DNA of 38,883 nucleotides from Acidimicrobiia bacterium (GTDB lineage Bacteria > Actinomycetota > Acidimicrobiia > Spongiisociales > UBA4744): contig JAOTUY010000028.1 of NCBI GenBank assembly GCA_029863625.1, positions 1 through 38,883 of the forward strand. The letters run 5' to 3'. The notes below the pieces were generated by a model. The model was not told the origin of the DNA. It saw only the letters and a list, made by a program, of their open reading frames with translations, and made no database searches. Of the stretch, positions 1-6,977 are shown in pieces. Position numbers and translations under genes: made by a program. How positions within the stretch are numbered: the stretch's first letter is position 1; each line of letters starts with the position of its first letter.

Positions 1-427
1 CCTTGACGTCGATGCCGGGGTAGCTGGCCAGGAGACCCAGCGCGCCCATCACTGCGGCGAAATGCCCCTCCTTCTTGGTGCGACTTGAGATCTCATCGGA
101 TGCCCCATCGAGAGGAAGCGAGATGAGATCGATGAACGATCCGTGTTCTGCCAGGAACGAATCGTTGAGCTCGTCTCCGGTGGTGGAAAGAGCCACCTCG
201 AGACCTTCGCTCTTGGCGGCGCGGATCAATAGCCCGATATCGGGTCGCTTGAGCGGGTCGCCGCCGGTGAATACGATACGACGGGCCGGTCCGGCGGCGA
301 TCCTGGACACAATCGCCAGCGCTGTGGTCGTGTCGACCGCTTCGATGTCCTGCGGACCCCAGCAGTAGGGGCACTCCTGATTGCAGTCACAGGTGACATG
401 AAAATCTATCGTGGCGACTTCTGGCAT
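1..427 (-). CDS. Radical SAM domain protein, C-terminus beyond window
   Basis: About 142 N-terminal residues are present, read on the minus strand from an ATG at 427. A CxxxCxxC motif (C15, C19, C22, in the context CNQECPYC) would bind the 4Fe-4S cluster that reductively cleaves S-adenosylmethionine. A glycine-rich GGDPL motif (residues 55-59), typical of the SAM-binding strand, follows. The start is supported by a GGAG just upstream (CCGGAGCACTCC then ATG). The motif begins only 15 residues in, so there is no N-terminal extension. The substrate cannot be inferred: the C-terminal part, where SPASM or other accessory cluster domains would lie, is outside the window. Radical SAM membership is near certain; any finer call would be a guess. 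Confidence 0.85.
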   Translation of the reverse strand, partial: MPEVATIDFHVTCDCNQECPYCWGPQDIEAVDTTTALAIVSRIAAGPARRIVFTGGDPLKRPDIGLLIRAAKSEGLEVALSTTGDELNDSFLAEHGSFIDLISLPLDGASDEISSRTKKEGHFAAVMGALGLLASYPGIDVK

Positions 428-736
428 GGAGTGCTCCGGTGGTTCCCACACTGTAACGGTTGGACCGCCCGGGATTAGGATCGCTTGGGCTCAGCGAGCT
501 CCGCCCTTAACTCGGATTCATCCTTTCAAGCAGGTGCGGCGGTGGAAGAACTACTTCACCGGGGAGCCGACCTGCATATTGCTCAGCATCCTCGCCGAAT
601 CGGCCTTGGGTCGGCAACTCTTCGCAGGAACGCTGGTTCCACCGGCCTGACGGAGTTCGCGTGGTCCCGACGAAGGAAGATGCGGGGTGGCACGACCTTG
701 CAGCTAGCGTGAGGGAGAATTGTTGGGAGTCGTTTG
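428..736. other. Intergenic stretch with one nested stem-loop
   Basis: About 300 bases without a convincing gene between the divergent radical SAM gene and the PLDc_N/ABC operon. Short ORFs here lack a good ribosome site and family resemblance. A nested hairpin lies at 531-574: CAGGT (531-535) pairs with ACCTG (570-574), GGC (538-540) with GCC (566-568), and GGTG-AAG (541-548, one bulged G) with CTTCACC (554-560), around an AACTA loop. It could be a leader structure for the downstream operon. I do not recognise a known riboswitch. Confidence 0.35.
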
Positions 737-934
737 ATGGAGGACATTCCGTGGGCCGCTTTGGCCCCGGTGCTCGTGCTGCTGGCCGCCTTCTTGGTCT
801 ACTGCCTCGTTGATCTATCTCGATCTGAAGTCCAGCACCTCCCCAAGTGGGCGTGGGCGATTGTCTGTGTGATATCGGTACCGATGGGCGGCATCGTCTA
901 CCTCACGATTGGCCGGAAACCGCGCGCCGAATGA
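737..934 (+). CDS. PLDc_N (phospholipase D nuclease N-terminal) domain small membrane protein, YxlE-like
   Basis: A 65-residue protein made of two transmembrane helices (about residues 8-26 and 39-58) separated by a short loop with HLPKWAW, ending in a GRKPRAE tail. This is the stand-alone PLDc_N family. ATG 737 is preferred over TTG 734 because a GGGAG lies about 10 nt upstream. The stop overlaps the next start (ATGA at 931-934), so it is translationally coupled to the ABC transporter. In Bacillus the same order (yxlE-yxlF-yxlG) forms part of the sigY operon, where YxlE acts as a negative regulatory membrane protein; a similar role here is inference. Confidence 0.75.
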   Translation: MEDIPWAALAPVLVLLAAFLVYCLVDLSRSEVQHLPKWAWAIVCVISVPMGGIVYLTIGRKPRAE

Positions 935-1812
935 TCGTCAGGACCTCCCAACTTCGAAAGGACTACGGGTCGACCGTCGCCCTCCGCAACGTGGACCTGC
1001 AAGTTCCATCCGGGTCGGTCTACGGCCTGGTCGGCCCCAACGGAGCGGGGAAGACAACCCTGCTCGGCGTGCTGGCCGGGCTCCGCCGACCCACATCGGG
1101 AACGGTCGAGATTGACGCGGAGTGGACCAAAGTGGCCGTCCTGCCGGATACCCCCCAATTCGATGCCTGGTTGACCGGCCGAGAGGTCGTCGACCTGGCC
1201 CGTTCACTGACCGACGCGTCAGTACCAGCGAGCCGGGTTGATGAGGTCCTCGAACAGGCAGGTCTTGCCGACGCGGCCCGGAGAACCGTGGGCGGATACT
1301 CGCGCGGCATGCTCCAACGCCTTGGCGTGGCTTCGACGGTGGTCGGACGTCCGACGCTGCTGATGCTCGACGAGCCATCTTCCGCTCTCGACCCGGCCGG
1401 AAGGAGAGAGGTGCTCGATCTGGTCGCTCGGTTGCGCGGCGAGGCAACAGTGATATTCAGCAGCCACATTCTCGGTGACGTGCAAGAAGTGTGCGATACC
1501 GTCGGCATCCTGCGAGCGGGGGAATTGTTGTTCCAGGGGCCCATCAATCGACTGCTGGTTGGCTCCGCCGTCCCCACCTACCGGCTTCGAATGCGACCTC
1601 CGAGCGAAGCGGCCGTCTCCGCGCTCCGTGATGCTCCGTGGGTGCGGTCGATCGAGAGGGTGAGCGGAGAAGAGGTGCGGATCTTTGTCGAGTCGGTCGA
1701 AGCGGCCGAAAAGCACCTCGCAGCCGCCCTGGCCGGGACCGACGTCCGCATCGTGTCCTTTGGCCCGGAGGCCGCCACTCTCGAACAGGTCTTCTTGGAG
1801 CTGACCTCGTGA
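931..1812 (+). CDS. ABC transporter ATP-binding protein (YxlF-like)
   Basis: A 293-residue ABC-2 type ATPase. Walker A is GPNGAGKTT (35-43), the signature is YSRGMLQR (123-130, a variant of LSGGQ usual in ABC-2 exporters), Walker B is LLMLDEP (143-149), and the switch histidine is H179. The roughly 90 residues after the nucleotide domain form the accessory region common in DrrA/CcmA-type ATPases. The in-frame opening extends upstream, but ATG 931, overlapping the PLDc_N stop by 4 nt, starts exactly where the family begins (MIVRTSQLRKDYG). Its end overlaps the permease start (GTGA, 1809-1812). It should energise export by the next gene product; the substrate is unknown. Confidence 0.9.
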   Translation: MIVRTSQLRKDYGSTVALRNVDLQVPSGSVYGLVGPNGAGKTTLLGVLAGLRRPTSGTVEIDAEWTKVAVLPDTPQFDAWLTGREVVDLARSLTDASVPASRVDEVLEQAGLADAARRTVGGYSRGMLQRLGVASTVVGRPTLLMLDEPSSALDPAGRREVLDLVARLRGEATVIFSSHILGDVQEVCDTVGILRAGELLFQGPINRLLVGSAVPTYRLRMRPPSEAAVSALRDAPWVRSIERVSGEEVRIFVESVEAAEKHLAAALAGTDVRIVSFGPEAATLEQVFLELTS

Positions 1813-2555
1813 ACCTCTGGAGATTGGAATGGCTCCGCCTGGTGCGAACGAAGCGGTGGATTGCTCTGGTCGGGGTCTACGTCTTCTTCGGTTTGCTCGG
1901 GCCACTAACGGCTCGCTATCTCGCCGAGATTCTCGAACGATTTGGCGGCGGGGTCGAGGTCACCTTTCCGCCCCCCGTTCCCGCCGACGGGATGATCCAG
2001 TACATATCGAACGTTTCTCAGATGGGGCTGCTCGTGGCAGTCGTCGTCGCGGCCGGTTCGCTGGGGTTTGACGCAAAACCCGAGATGGGTGTGTTCTTAC
2101 GGACACGTGTCTCGGAGGTATGGGACATCCTCGTTCCGCGCCTCATCGTCACCTTCCTGGCCATTGCGGCCTCGTTCGTGCTGGGTGCCCTGGCTGCCTG
2201 GTACGAAACGGTTGTGCTCATCGGCAGCCTTCCGGTCGGTGGGACGCTGGCCGGTATCGGCTACGGATTGTTGTACCTGGCGCTGGTCGTGGCCGTCGTG
2301 GCGGCCGCCGCGAGCCGTGCGAAGAGCGTTCTCAGTACCGTCCTGATCACCATCCTGGTGCTGCTGGTGATGCCCATCATCGGGGTCGTCGAGGCTGTCG
2401 GAGAGTGGCTGCCCAGCCATCTGGTCGGGGCCCTGGCGGACATCCCCGCTGGAGCAGGAATCGGTGATTTCGTGCCCGCCGCCGGGGTCACCGTGGTTTT
2501 CGTCGGGTTATCCCTGTGGCTGGCGGTCCGGTGGTCGGCGGCCAGGGAACTCTAG
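1809..2555 (+). CDS. ABC transporter permease (YxlG-like, ABC-2 type)
   Basis: A 248-residue hydrophobic protein with about six membrane segments, starting at GTG 1809 (VNLWRLEWLRLVRTKRW), which overlaps the ATPase stop by 4 nt. The amphipathic start followed by the first helix is typical of ABC-2 permeases. With one ATPase and one permease the exporter would be a heterotetramer of two copies each. The reading frame is open further upstream, but that part lies wholly inside the ATPase gene and is not used. It ends 12 nt from the convergent DUF6141 gene. Confidence 0.85.
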   Translation: MNLWRLEWLRLVRTKRWIALVGVYVFFGLLGPLTARYLAEILERFGGGVEVTFPPPVPADGMIQYISNVSQMGLLVAVVVAAGSLGFDAKPEMGVFLRTRVSEVWDILVPRLIVTFLAIAASFVLGALAAWYETVVLIGSLPVGGTLAGIGYGLLYLALVVAVVAAAASRAKSVLSTVLITILVLLVMPIIGVVEAVGEWLPSHLVGALADIPAGAGIGDFVPAAGVTVVFVGLSLWLAVRWSAAREL

Positions 2556-2567
2556 GAGAAGAGCCCG

Positions 2568-3086
2568 TCAGCGTTTCCACGCCCCGAGCGCGGCCTCGAG
2601 TTCCTGGGGTCGTTGGGATCCAATCAAGATCTTCTCACCGTCACCGAGCAGCAACTGCAGCCCTTCGTTGCCGACGACGATGTAGGCCTTGCCATCCCGG
2701 CCCCAGCGGATCCCCCACCCCCCGTAGTCACGGACAGGGCGATACGTCCTCGTATGATACGACGCGATGGTCTCGTAGGGGATTGCCTTCCATTTCATTG
2801 GGAAGAACCGTACGTGGAGACCGTCGGAGCGAACCTCCGTGACCAAACGAGCCGATAGGAGGAGGGCCGTTAGGCCCACCACCAGAATCGTCGTGCCGAT
2901 GCCGGTGGCGAGGAGCGCGGCATCGGACATCGGCTTGTCACCCCACGGTGTTCCCTGAATGATCTGTACGAAGATGCCGTATCCGAACAGACCGATCGTG
3001 CCCAGTGTCGTTACGAGCAGCAGGACCCATAGCCACCACTGCCGGAACCCCTGCACCTCTCGAAAGCTCGCCGGTCCACCCTGCAC
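2568..3086 (-). CDS. DUF6141 family membrane protein
   Basis: A 172-residue protein with two transmembrane helices (about residues 17-40 and 58-78) followed by a soluble PH-like beta domain. The N-terminal FREVQGFRQWWLW, the YGGWGIRWG segment (about 121-129) and the C-terminal LIGSQRPQELEAAL are hallmarks of DUF6141, also found in Bacillus; length fits the family. Function is unknown; the architecture suggests a membrane-anchored sensor or scaffold. The start is GTG 3086, exactly 6 nt downstream of a TAGGCT -10 box, so the mRNA is probably leaderless. Confidence 0.8.
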   Translation of the reverse strand: MQGGPASFREVQGFRQWWLWVLLLVTTLGTIGLFGYGIFVQIIQGTPWGDKPMSDAALLATGIGTTILVVGLTALLLSARLVTEVRSDGLHVRFFPMKWKAIPYETIASYHTRTYRPVRDYGGWGIRWGRDGKAYIVVGNEGLQLLLGDGEKILIGSQRPQELEAALGAWKR

Positions 3087-3092
3087 GATCCC

Positions 3093-3098
3093 AGCCTA
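3093..3098 (-). promoter_or_regulatory. -10 box TAGGCT, leaderless promoter of the DUF6141 gene
   Basis: TAGGCT on the minus strand ends 6 nt before GTG 3086, placing the transcription start on or next to the start codon. No Shine-Dalgarno is present. Confidence 0.45.
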
Positions 3099-3276
3099 TC
3101 CCAGGCCACCGGAGGTCGATCAACGACATGAATCAGTCCCGGCTCCCCGCTCTCGCAGCGTGGCGCAACGATTGGCCGGTGAACTCCACGGTGACGCCCG
3201 CCATGGAGATTGCCTGGGGTCAGGTGACGGTGTGACTCAGGATTCGAACGTGTGAGCGCTCCGGGGCGCGAGAAGA

Positions 3277-3481
3277 CCTGGAGACACTTCATCGTTTCGG
3301 ATGCCGTGAGAGGACCAACTCACGGGTCTCCAGGCCTCGGTGGTCCGGTTTTGAGTCGCCACCTATCCCGTACGGGAAGGCGACGCTATGGCCGCCTTAG
3401 CGTCCGGCCACCTCCAGAGTCCTACAAGAACTTTCAGACAATGCGGACCACCTCCTTTCTCTGGTAGGTGCAGTTTTGCAC
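3277..3481 (-). ncRNA. Structured intergenic element with small ORF; attenuator-like or small RNA candidate
   Basis: Read on the minus strand, five pairings follow one another. (1) GTGCA-AAAC-TGCAC at 3481-3468. (2) CCAGAG (3464-3459) can pair with CTCTGG (3419-3414), enclosing the ribosome site of the 14-codon ORF. (3) GACGCTA (3404-3398) pairs with TAGCGTC (3388-3382), with the ORF stop inside this hairpin. (4) GTCGCC (3384-3379) pairs with GGCGAC (3360-3355) around TCCC-GTAC-GGGA; it shares three bases with (3), so the two compete. (5) CCTGGAGAC (3334-3326) pairs with GTCTCCAGG (3285-3277), enclosing CCGTGAG/CTCACGG (3325-3319/3310-3304). The surrounding gap (3087-3538) holds no normal gene. 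I do not recognise a known RNA family; strand is inferred from the ribosome site. Confidence 0.45.
3397..3441 (-). CDS. 14-codon ORF with extended Shine-Dalgarno; possible leader peptide
   Basis: TTG start at 3441, stop TAA at 3397-3399, encoding (M)SESSCRTLEVAGR. The 16 bases at 3460-3445 on the minus strand (AGAAAGGAGGTGGTCC) match the full complement of the usual actinobacterial 16S rRNA 3' end except for one position that can form a G-U pair; the AGGAGG core lies 9 nt before the start. Such a long anti-SD match is unusual and strongly suggests translation of something this short. The stop codon lies within a hairpin that competes with the next one, the geometry of leader-peptide control. 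I do not recognise the peptide. Confidence 0.4.
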   Translation of the reverse strand: MSESSCRTLEVAGR

Positions 3482-3538
3482 ACACGCCACACAAACCAAG
3501 TGGTTTTTTCCTCGCGCCGAGCCAGCGAGTTTCCTTCG

Positions 3539-3748
3539 CTAGAGCAGCTGTAACCCGGCCACCCACTGGGCGGTGGCCTCGAGTGCGGCGTGACGGGTCA
3601 GATCGACCTGCATCGGAGTCACGGACACCCGACCGTGGGCCACCGCAAAGAAGTCGGTCCCCGGCCCGGCGTCTTGCTCCGGTCCGGCCGGTCCCACCCA
3701 GAAGATGGTACGACCGCGTGGGTCTTTGGTCCGAATGACGCCTTCGGC
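3539..3748 (-). pseudogene. In-frame 3' part of surE after an internal amber stop
   Basis: Sixty-nine codons continue in the same frame directly after the TAG at 3751-3749 and end at a second TAG (3541-3539). The translation ([19 protein letters not shown] at its start, ending near [15 protein letters not shown]) is the normal C-terminal part of SurE, including the DPRGR and TPMQVDLT segments. Together with the upstream ORF it gives 250 codons, the usual SurE length. There is no frameshift and no good restart codon at the junction. It is either a recent nonsense mutation, a readthrough site or a base-call error. Confidence 0.75.
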
Positions 3749-4291
3749 CTAATGGCGATGACCCAGTCGGGTCACCTCGATCCCCTCGAGATCGTCGAAA
3801 GGAAGGTCGGGCACGTTGATGTTCAAGATGGTGTCGGTCGGGATGGGACTGTCGGCAATGTCCTTGAGCAATATTCGGGCGACCCGTGCGGCAGCGGTGA
3901 AATGGCGGGCCCTATCGAGGACCAGCGAGATGGCCAGAGCCGGAAGCCCGAGAAACCGTCCTTCCATGGCCGCGGCCACGGTTCCTGAGTAGATCACGTC
4001 GTCGCCCAAATTGGCCCCGGCGTTGACCCCGGCCACGACGACGTCGGGTTCTTCAACCAGGAGACCGGTGAGGGCGAGGTGCACGCAGTCGGTCGGCGTC
4101 CCGTCGACGAAGTAGCCACCGTCGATCCGGGTGGCGCGGATCGGATTGTCGAGCGTCAAAGAGTTGCTGGCGCCGCTGCGGTTGCGTTCCGGAGCAACGA
4201 TGGTGACCTCGGCCACTTCCGACAGTTCCCTAGCCAGAGCCACAATGCCGTCGGCCCGGTACCCGTCATCGTTGCTGATCAAGATCTTCAT
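3749..4291 (-). CDS. surE: 5'/3'-nucleotidase SurE, cut short by an in-frame TAG
   Basis: SurE removes phosphate from nucleoside monophosphates in the cytoplasm, with a divalent metal. The 180 residues before the stop carry the metal motif NDDG (7-10), the loop [26 protein letters not shown], and the signature [18 protein letters not shown]. Start ATG 4291 gives the canonical [11 protein letters not shown]; the longer opening upstream is not needed. TACCCT 6 nt before the ATG suggests a leaderless mRNA. The ORF stops at TAG 3751-3749 right after RLGHRH, but SurE coding continues in frame to 3539. The truncated product would lack about 70 residues that contribute to the dimer, so activity is doubtful unless the stop is read through or is an error. 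TAG is a normal stop elsewhere here (ABC permease, proC). Confidence 0.85.
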   Translation of the reverse strand: MKILISNDDGYRADGIVALARELSEVAEVTIVAPERNRSGASNSLTLDNPIRATRIDGGYFVDGTPTDCVHLALTGLLVEEPDVVVAGVNAGANLGDDVIYSGTVAAAMEGRFLGLPALAISLVLDRARHFTAAARVARILLKDIADSPIPTDTILNINVPDLPFDDLEGIEVTRLGHRH

Positions 4292-4297
4292 GAATGC

Positions 4298-4303
4298 AGG
4301 GTA
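4298..4303 (-). promoter_or_regulatory. -10 box TACCCT, leaderless promoter of surE
   Basis: TACCCT on the minus strand, then 6 nt, then ATG 4291. No Shine-Dalgarno precedes this start. Confidence 0.45.
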
Positions 4304-4383
4304 TCGCACGGGCCGGCCGGCGGTCCGGTAGCCGGCCGGCTTCGCTACGGTTGCCGGGACGGTCATTGATGGAGGTCAGCACG

Positions 4384-4938
4384 ATGCCCAAGCCCGCCTC
4401 GCTTCCCTGGACGGAGCAAGAAGACGCCAACCGGTTACTGGCGGAAGATCCCCTGGCGTTGATGCTGGGAATGATGCTCGACCAGCAATTTCCCATGGAG
4501 CGCGCCTTCCTGGGACCCTTCTTGCTGCGGGAGCGCTTGGGACGGGACCTCGATGCTGCCGACATTGCCGGGATCGATCCAGACGCTCTCGCGGAAGTCT
4601 TTCGAGGGCCTCCTGCCATCCATCGATTCCCGGGCTCAATGGCCAAACGGGCCCAGGCCTTGTGTGCGTTTGTGGTGGAACGATATGAGGGCGATGTCGC
4701 GCGGATCTGGACCGACGCCGATGCAACCGAGGTTCTCAAACGCCTGCAGGAACTGCCCGGCTACGGCAAGGAGAAGTCGAGGATCTTCGTCGCGATCCTC
4801 GGCAAGCGGATGGGTATACGCCCGGCCGGTTGGGAGAAGCAAGCCGCCGATTGGCCCTCGATTGCCGACGTGGCGACATGGGACGACATCTTCGTGCTCC
4901 GCGAGAAGAAGAGGCTCGCCAAAGGGGCGAAGAAGTAG
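4384..4938 (+). CDS. HhH-GPD-type base excision DNA repair family protein
   Basis: A 184-residue helical protein of the HhH-GPD superfamily that includes endonuclease III and AlkA-type glycosylases. MLDQQFPMERAFLGPF near residue 38 matches the first helices and LQELPGYGKEKSRIF (about 123-137) is the helix-hairpin-helix. The usual catalytic lysine/aspartate context and the C-terminal Fe-S cysteines of endonuclease III are absent, as in the short actinobacterial subfamily often annotated only as HhH-GPD. Start ATG 4384 (MPKPASLPW) is chosen because GGAGGT lies at 4371-4376; the in-frame ATG at 4369 would bury that site. It runs divergently from surE. A repair role is inferred from the fold; substrate unknown. 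Confidence 0.75.
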   Translation: MPKPASLPWTEQEDANRLLAEDPLALMLGMMLDQQFPMERAFLGPFLLRERLGRDLDAADIAGIDPDALAEVFRGPPAIHRFPGSMAKRAQALCAFVVERYEGDVARIWTDADATEVLKRLQELPGYGKEKSRIFVAILGKRMGIRPAGWEKQAADWPSIADVATWDDIFVLREKKRLAKGAKK

Positions 4939-5119
4939 TTGTCCTGGAAAGAGCCTGCGACACAAGCCCGGCGATTGAAGTGCTACTTCACCCCAACCGG
5001 CAAGACAGCGGTTGGCGTCGTTGACGACGGACAGGTTGCTCAGCTCTACGCTCCCGAGGGGAGTCTCCACAAACACCCCTTCGAGTCGGGCTTCCACCGG
5101 ATCGCTAGGTTTGGCCCGG

Positions 5120-5314
5120 CTAGGTGGTTTCGTACCAGCGCAGCACCCGCAACGCCCGCATGGTGTTCCAGCGGCTCGGGTCGCCGGTTGCCTCCATCTT
5201 GAAATGCTCGCGCCCGGAGTGGTGGTTCTGCAGCTTCCACCTCCCGTCTTTGGTCCGCTTGGACAGCTGCAGATCGATGGCCTCACCGGCCCGATCGTCA
5301 GGGTTGCGCCAGCG
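5120..5314 (-). pseudogene. Orphan C-terminal remnant of an actinobacterial conserved protein (squalene-cyclase-like annotation)
   Basis: Sixty-four open codons on the minus strand end at TAG 5122-5120 and are preceded in frame by TAG at 5317-5315, with no start codon. The translation contains KDGRWKLQNHHSGREHF and GDPSRWNTMRALRVLRWYE. I recognise this as the extreme C-terminus of a roughly 300-residue actinobacterial family often labelled hypothetical or squalene-cyclase-like. Everything upstream is missing; ten bases beyond the break begins a 14-bp inverted repeat. This is a decayed or excised gene. The plus-strand frame over 4939-5202 reads as fairly ordinary codons but resembles nothing I know. 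Confidence 0.6.
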
Positions 5315-5323
5315 CTAATCATC

Positions 5324-5374
5324 CGTTCTTGCGTGAGAAACCGACGCGGAGCGCATGGAACTCACGCAAGAACG
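5324..5374. repeat. Perfect 14-bp inverted repeat with 23-nt loop
   Basis: CGTTCTTGCGTGAG (5324-5337) and CTCACGCAAGAACG (5361-5374) are exact inverse complements. There is no T-tract, so it is not a standard terminator. It lies between the gene remnant and udk; it may be an operator, a transcript-end hairpin, or a scar at the point where the remnant was cut. Confidence 0.6.
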
Positions 5375-5458
5375 TCTGGACCACACCCCTGCCCCCCGGA
5401 TGGCGCGATGGGGCCACTCCCGATAACGTGGCCGACAGCCGACCGGAGCGATGACTCC

Positions 5459-6115
5459 ATGTTCAAAGAACCCGAACACCTCGAGCTGCCCGAAGGGGGA
5501 GGCCCCCTTGTCATCGGCGTGGCCGGTGGTTCGGGATCGGGGAAGACGACCATCTCCAATGCCATCGTCGAGCAGATCGGGCCGGACCAGGTCGCGCTGG
5601 TCGAGCACGACGCCTACTACCGCGAGTACGGATCTCTACCGCTCGAGGAACGGGCCAAAGTCAACTTCGATCACCCTGATTCGCTGGAGACCGAGTTGCT
5701 GATCGAGCATCTTCGCTCCTTGATCAACGGCCAACCGATCGAGAAGCCTGTCTACGACTTCACCACCCATTCCCGGCTTCCTCAAACCGTCACAGTCAAG
5801 CCGAAACCGACGATCGTGGTCGATGGCATCCTCGTCCTGATGGAGAAAGAGCTTCGAGAGTTGATGGACCTCAAGATCTACGTTGACACGGATTCGGATC
5901 TGCGGGTTCTTCGCCGTTTACAGCGAGATATCGAGGAAAGAGACCGAACCCTCGACTCGGTGATCACCCAGTACCTATCGACGGTGCGACCGATGCATCT
6001 CCAGTTCGTTGAGCCGAGCAAACGGTACGCCGACATCATCATCCCCGAGGGGTACAACCGGCAAGCCGTTGCCACGGTGATGGGCATGGTGCGCGAATAC
6101 CTCCGGCAGGGGTGA
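5459..6115 (+). CDS. udk: Uridine kinase
   Basis: A 218-residue P-loop kinase that phosphorylates uridine and cytidine in pyrimidine salvage. The P-loop is GGSGSGKTT, followed by EHDAYYRE (the aspartate-tyrosine substrate region), NFDHPDSLE, VYDFTTHSR and VVDGILVL, all uridine kinase hallmarks; the lid region is RRLQRDIEERDRT. Length fits Udk (210-220). The frame is open far upstream, but ATG 5459 with GGAG at 5445-5448 starts where the family does. A TAACGT at 5424-5429 could be its -10 box, giving a leader of about 25 nt. Neighbours show no pathway link. Confidence 0.92.
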   Translation: MFKEPEHLELPEGGGPLVIGVAGGSGSGKTTISNAIVEQIGPDQVALVEHDAYYREYGSLPLEERAKVNFDHPDSLETELLIEHLRSLINGQPIEKPVYDFTTHSRLPQTVTVKPKPTIVVDGILVLMEKELRELMDLKIYVDTDSDLRVLRRLQRDIEERDRTLDSVITQYLSTVRPMHLQFVEPSKRYADIIIPEGYNRQAVATVMGMVREYLRQG

Positions 6116-6140
6116 GCCCCGGCGCTCCGCCCGATCTTCG

Positions 6141-6146
6141 TATACT
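6141..6146 (+). promoter_or_regulatory. -10 box TATACT, leaderless promoter of proC
   Basis: TATACT, 6 nt, then GTG 6153. The sequence TATACTGCT is identical to that at the XRE gene promoter at 28427. No clear -35. Confidence 0.5.
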
Positions 6147-6152
6147 GCTGCG

Positions 6153-6977
6153 GTGCACTCAACTGTTGCCATTCTCGGCGCCGGCGCCATGGGGGGAGCC
6201 CTCGCCTCCGGGCTCTTGCGAGCCGGATGGGAGAAGAATGAAATCTCGATGGCCGTCCGCCGCGAGGAACGCCGCCGAGAGCTGATCGAACGCACCGGGT
6301 GTGCCGTATCACTTGATCCGGTCGAGGCTCTTGATGGCAAAGAAGTGGCGGTTGTGGCCGTCAAGCCGCGCGACGTGCCACACTTGCTCACTCAGATTCA
6401 AGGTGCCTATCGACCGGGCCAGGTCATCCTTTCTCTCGCCGCCGGTGTACCGACCCGCCTCTATGAAGCCTCGCTGGGTGAGGCGCCCGTCGTACGGGCC
6501 ATGCCCAACACCCCGGCCTTGGTTGATGAAGGTATCACCGGCCTGGCCGCCGGTCGCTTCGCCGGCCAGGAAGCCCTGGCCCGGGCAGAACGGGTGCTGT
6601 CGGCAGTCGGTCAGGTCATTCAGATGGAAGAGAGCCTGCTCGACGCGGTTACTGCCGTTTCGGGTACCGGGCCGGCCTACGCCTTCCTGTTGGCGGAGGC
6701 GCTGACCGAAGCCGCCGTCCGGGAAGGGCTCCCCCGGCAGATTGCCGAGCGGTTGGTGCATCAAACCATCAAAGGAGCCGGTGCTCTGCTGGTGGAGACC
6801 GGCTTGAGTCCATTCGAGCTGCGGGCTCAGGTCACCTCGCCGGGCGGGACAACGGCCGCGGCCGTGCATGTGCTCGAGGAGCGAGGATTTCGCGCTCTGG
6901 TCGAGGACGCGGTGCGGGCGGCCGGAGATCGTTCTCGGGAACTGGGAGCCAGAGCCGAGGAGGACGGAGAGCGCTAG
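6153..6977 (+). CDS. proC: Pyrroline-5-carboxylate reductase
   Basis: Reduces pyrroline-5-carboxylate (P5C) to proline with NAD(P)H, the last step of proline synthesis. A Rossmann motif AILGAGAMGGALASG lies at about 6-20; VKPRDV, MPNTPALVDEGITGL, AVSGTGPAYAF and the C-terminal SPGGTTAAAVHVLE signature are all present. At 274 residues it is full length. The start is GTG 6153, 6 nt after TATACT, so probably leaderless. Its stop overlaps the start of proline dehydrogenase by one base, so enzymes of opposite direction are co-translated. No proA or proB is in the window. Confidence 0.95.
   Translation: MHSTVAILGAGAMGGALASGLLRAGWEKNEISMAVRREERRRELIERTGCAVSLDPVEALDGKEVAVVAVKPRDVPHLLTQIQGAYRPGQVILSLAAGVPTRLYEASLGEAPVVRAMPNTPALVDEGITGLAAGRFAGQEALARAERVLSAVGQVIQMEESLLDAVTAVSGTGPAYAFLLAEALTEAAVREGLPRQIAERLVHQTIKGAGALLVETGLSPFELRAQVTSPGGTTAAAVHVLEERGFRALVEDAVRAAGDRSRELGARAEEDGER

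Noticed and set aside
3236..3256. GGATTCGAAC resembling the T-loop of a tRNA on the minus strand
   Set aside because: The flanks do not form a T-stem, no anticodon arm or acceptor stem can be built, and there is no CCA or usual tRNA length.
3500..3538. Intrinsic terminator for surE
   Set aside because: A CTCGC/GCGAG hairpin (3508-3530) exists, but on the minus strand it is followed by A, not T; its T-rich side faces the plus strand.
4636..5322. 228-codon minus-strand ORF over the HhH-GPD gene
   Set aside because: Shadow of the plus-strand repair gene; the true minus-strand remnant at 5120-5314 is in another frame.
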